From FEB-22 sp003105195 (GTDB lineage Bacteria > Pseudomonadota > Alphaproteobacteria > Rhizobiales > Xanthobacteraceae), in contig JAOSKV010000046.1 in NCBI GenBank assembly GCA_027493405.1, positions 69,066 through 133,065 on the forward strand: DNA of 64,000 nucleotides. Direction: 5' to 3'. The notes below the pieces were generated by a model, which saw only the letters and a program-made list of their open reading frames with translations, did not search any database and was not told where the DNA came from. Below are positions 62,527-64,000 of this stretch, in pieces; the stretch's first letter is position 1; each line of letters opens with the position of its first letter. A program made the translations under genes and the position numbers.

Positions 62527-62964
62527 TCAGTTCGGCGGCAGCGCCTCGGGAACTTCCTGCGCCTCGCTCGTATCGGAATAGACCTCCTGCCTGATCACGC
62601 GCAGGGTCGCCTCGTGCAAGTAGCCCTGAAGCGCGTGGTCGAGCTCGGTGAACTCCGGCCACAACACCTGATCGATGAAGCCGCGCGGCGCGCGCACCAT
62701 CACGGTGTTGCGCCGCTGGCGAGGATAACGATACGGCGCCAATCCGTAGCGGCGGCAGAGGGCGAGAAACAGGTGCCGCGACCAGCGGTCCGGCATCGAG
62801 AACTGCATCTCGATGGGCGGATCTCTGCGCCCGAGCTCCGCCAGCCGCGCGCGGACCCGCTCGAGCGCAGCCTCCGCAGCGAGCCGCTCCCCGGCCGTGC
62901 CGGCCCCGGCGAACAGCGCCTCGATCTTGCGCAGCTTCTCGCGCAGCTCGGATTCGATCGTCAT
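62527..62964 (-). CDS. Hypothetical protein with coiled-coil N-terminus
   Basis: 145 residues: helical N-terminus (ELREKLRKIEALFAGAGTAGERLAAEAALERVRARL), reminiscent of the DUF2786 start, then MQFSMPDRWSRHLFLALCRRYGLAPYRYPRQRRNTVMVRAP and WPEFTELDHALQGYL. No signal peptide. Function unknown. Confidence 0.7.
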   Translation of the reverse strand: MTIESELREKLRKIEALFAGAGTAGERLAAEAALERVRARLAELGRRDPPIEMQFSMPDRWSRHLFLALCRRYGLAPYRYPRQRRNTVMVRAPRGFIDQVLWPEFTELDHALQGYLHEATLRVIRQEVYSDTSEAQEVPEALPPN

Positions 62965-63138
62965 CGGCGGCCCGCGCTCGACGGAACGCGCGAACGGAGC
63001 ATCCCGTGCGCGTTTCGGTCAACTGGCCCGTCCTCGCTGTCCACAGACGCGCGTCGATGCCGCGGTTCGATACCCGCGGATGCCGCAGCGTTATTCACCG
63101 GCTCCTGGATTCGTCTGCGGAACAGTGGCCTCGTCCGG

Positions 63139-63537
63139 TCACGGCAACAGCCGGACCGAGTGGCCTTGCGCTTCGATGAGCTTCACGGCTCTCCGGTCGA
63201 AGGACACGAAGGTCTCCGCCCCGAGCCAGCTGCCCTCGTAGCCGATCGCGCCGTCGGCGAAGTCGCCGCCCGCCTCCAGGAGGGCGAGGCCGGCCTCGAC
63301 GGCCGGCCGGTTCATGGCGACATTCGCGCTGTTCATCAGGCGCCGGATCGCCTCGGCGATTCCGGCGGAGGGGACCTTGTAGCCCTGCGCCAACACCCAG
63401 ACCAGCTCGCAGAGGGCCGGCACGGCAATGGCGACCAACTCGGCGCGCGCGAGAGCCGTCTGCGCGGCCCGGCTCTGGCGCGCATCGTCGCCGGTGATCG
63501 CCCGCACCAGGACATTGGTGTCCGCGGTGATCCTCAT
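63139..63537 (-). CDS. vapC: PIN-domain toxin VapC
   Basis: 132-residue ribonuclease toxin. PIN acidic residues: Asp in ITADTNVLVRAI, Glu in PALCELVWVL, Asp in GGDFADGAIGYE and the late FVSFDRRAV. The start overlaps the antitoxin stop by 4 bases (ATGA). Intact, so the pair should be functional. Confidence 0.9.
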   Translation of the reverse strand: MRITADTNVLVRAITGDDARQSRAAQTALARAELVAIAVPALCELVWVLAQGYKVPSAGIAEAIRRLMNSANVAMNRPAVEAGLALLEAGGDFADGAIGYEGSWLGAETFVSFDRRAVKLIEAQGHSVRLLP

Positions 63538-63785
63538 CGCTTGCCGGCCCAGCCCCGGGCCGCGATCGCGTTCATCTCCTCGATGGAGAGGGACGGGGCC
63601 TTCGGCTTCTTCAGCAGGTCGAACACGTCGGAGATCTTGCCGCCCGGCCGCGCGGCCTTCACCGCGATCCGGCCGTCGGGAAGCTTGTCGACCACCACCT
63701 TCTCGCCGGGACGGACGCCGAGGTGCCGCAGCAGGTCCTTGCGCAGGGTGACCTGCCCTTTCGCCGTGACGGTGAGCGTGCTCAT
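63534..63785 (-). CDS. vapB: AbrB/MazE-fold antitoxin VapB
   Basis: 83 residues from ATG 63785: MSTLTVTAKGQVTLRKDLLRHLGVRPGEKVVV is the swapped-hairpin AbrB DNA-binding fold; the C-terminal half (SDVFDLLKKPKAPSLSIEEMNAIAARGW) binds the toxin. It likely represses its own operon at the palindrome 63813-63832. Confidence 0.9.
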   Translation of the reverse strand: MSTLTVTAKGQVTLRKDLLRHLGVRPGEKVVVDKLPDGRIAVKAARPGGKISDVFDLLKKPKAPSLSIEEMNAIAARGWAGKR

Positions 63786-63812
63786 GAACCGGCCCTCGGT
63801 GTATCCGCCAAT

Positions 63813-63832
63813 GTAAGGCAGAGTTGCCTTAC
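63813..63832. promoter_or_regulatory. Probable VapB operator
   Basis: GTAAGGCA and TGCCTTAC form a perfect 8-bp inverted repeat with spacer GAGT, 27 bases before the vapB start. Its size and place suit the two-fold AbrB-type antitoxin that represses its own operon. Confidence 0.7.
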
Positions 63833-63888
63833 GTTCAAGCCATCGCCTCCGGCCTGTCCAATTCGGCAGGGCAGCCGACACTCGGCGT

Positions 63889-63921
63889 CATGCCCGCGCA
63901 GGCGGGCATCCACGCCTTCGG
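63889..63921. repeat. Intergenic palindromic element, second copy
   Basis: GTCATGCCCGCG CAGGCGGGCATCCACGCC repeats the opening unit of the element at 5938-6021 with one base different. The last 80 bases of the window hold nothing else I can name. Confidence 0.55.
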
Positions 63922-64000
63922 CGGCTCAGCCCGGGCGCCGCGCCGTGGGCAGCACGAGGTTTCCAAAGACGGCAGGTGTGGACATTTCGCACGGCGCGGT

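Noticed and set aside
1..64000. CRISPR arrays, tRNA or rRNA genes, prophage structural genes
   Set aside because: No regularly spaced repeats, cloverleaf sequence with TTCRA arm, rRNA-like stretch or phage gene order was seen by eye.

Overview
The window is 64 kb of very GC-rich (by eye around 68-70%) chromosomal DNA. It most likely comes from an alphaproteobacterium of the Hyphomicrobiales/Reyranella/Rhodospirillales type. The evidence is a NadQ-type NAD regulator, a TAXI-TRAP transporter with fused permease, DUF2336 and TIGR02301-like proteins, a SleB-type cell-wall hydrolase, and intergenic palindromes of the GTCATGCCCGCG...GCGGGCATCCACG kind. This is inference from family content. I see no rRNA, tRNA, CRISPR array or prophage.

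Layout. 0-6 kb: TAXI-TRAP transporter (permease broken by at least five frameshifts), a MeaB-type GTPase and a SleB hydrolase. 6-10 kb: nadA-nadB-nadC on the minus strand behind a near-perfect 21-bp palindrome. 10-16 kb: two tandem paralogous MFS transporters, a transglutaminase-like protein, an AcuI/YhdH reductase, an exported hypothetical, a hotdog thioesterase and a LysR regulator. 16-21 kb: a giant DUF2339 membrane protein and a minus-strand trio of HD hydrolase, tyrosine-phosphatase-like protein and nadQ. NadQ is the likely regulator of the nadA palindrome 10 kb away. 21-27 kb: an SDR plus NicX/M29-like metalloprotein operon facing an IclR regulator, then a TPR protein and a twin-receiver response regulator. 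27.9-30 kb: a translationally coupled zinc-metallopeptidase and ATP-grasp ligase pair. 30-38 kb: tag, ygfZ, dihydroorotase, DUF2336, small envelope hypotheticals, Nudix, YedK. 38-42 kb: two TerC-type transporters, a LysR regulator and a voltage-gated cation channel, with an artefactual poly-G/poly-C block in the middle. 42.5-52.3 kb: a minus-strand cluster of zinc-ribbon, membrane and coiled-coil proteins, invaded by a truncated IS630 copy and a plus-strand metallopeptidase-like gene. 52.5-64 kb: aldehyde dehydrogenase, SbmA/BacA-like ABC transporter, MazEF, a BTAD-hydrolase regulator, an orphan two-gene operon, DUF808, GNAT and VapBC.

Data quality matters here. At least 20 genes are split by single-base frameshifts, and in 47-51.5 kb these come roughly every 100-250 bases. 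The block at 38912-39081 is almost pure G then C. I read most breaks as sequencing or assembly error, and I annotate the intended gene span with the shift position stated.

The parts that look least described are the 42.5-52.3 kb zinc-ribbon/coiled-coil cluster, the metallopeptidase plus ATP-grasp pair, and the TerC-channel pair with its self-competing leader hairpins. The NadQ/operator pairing is the best supported regulatory prediction.
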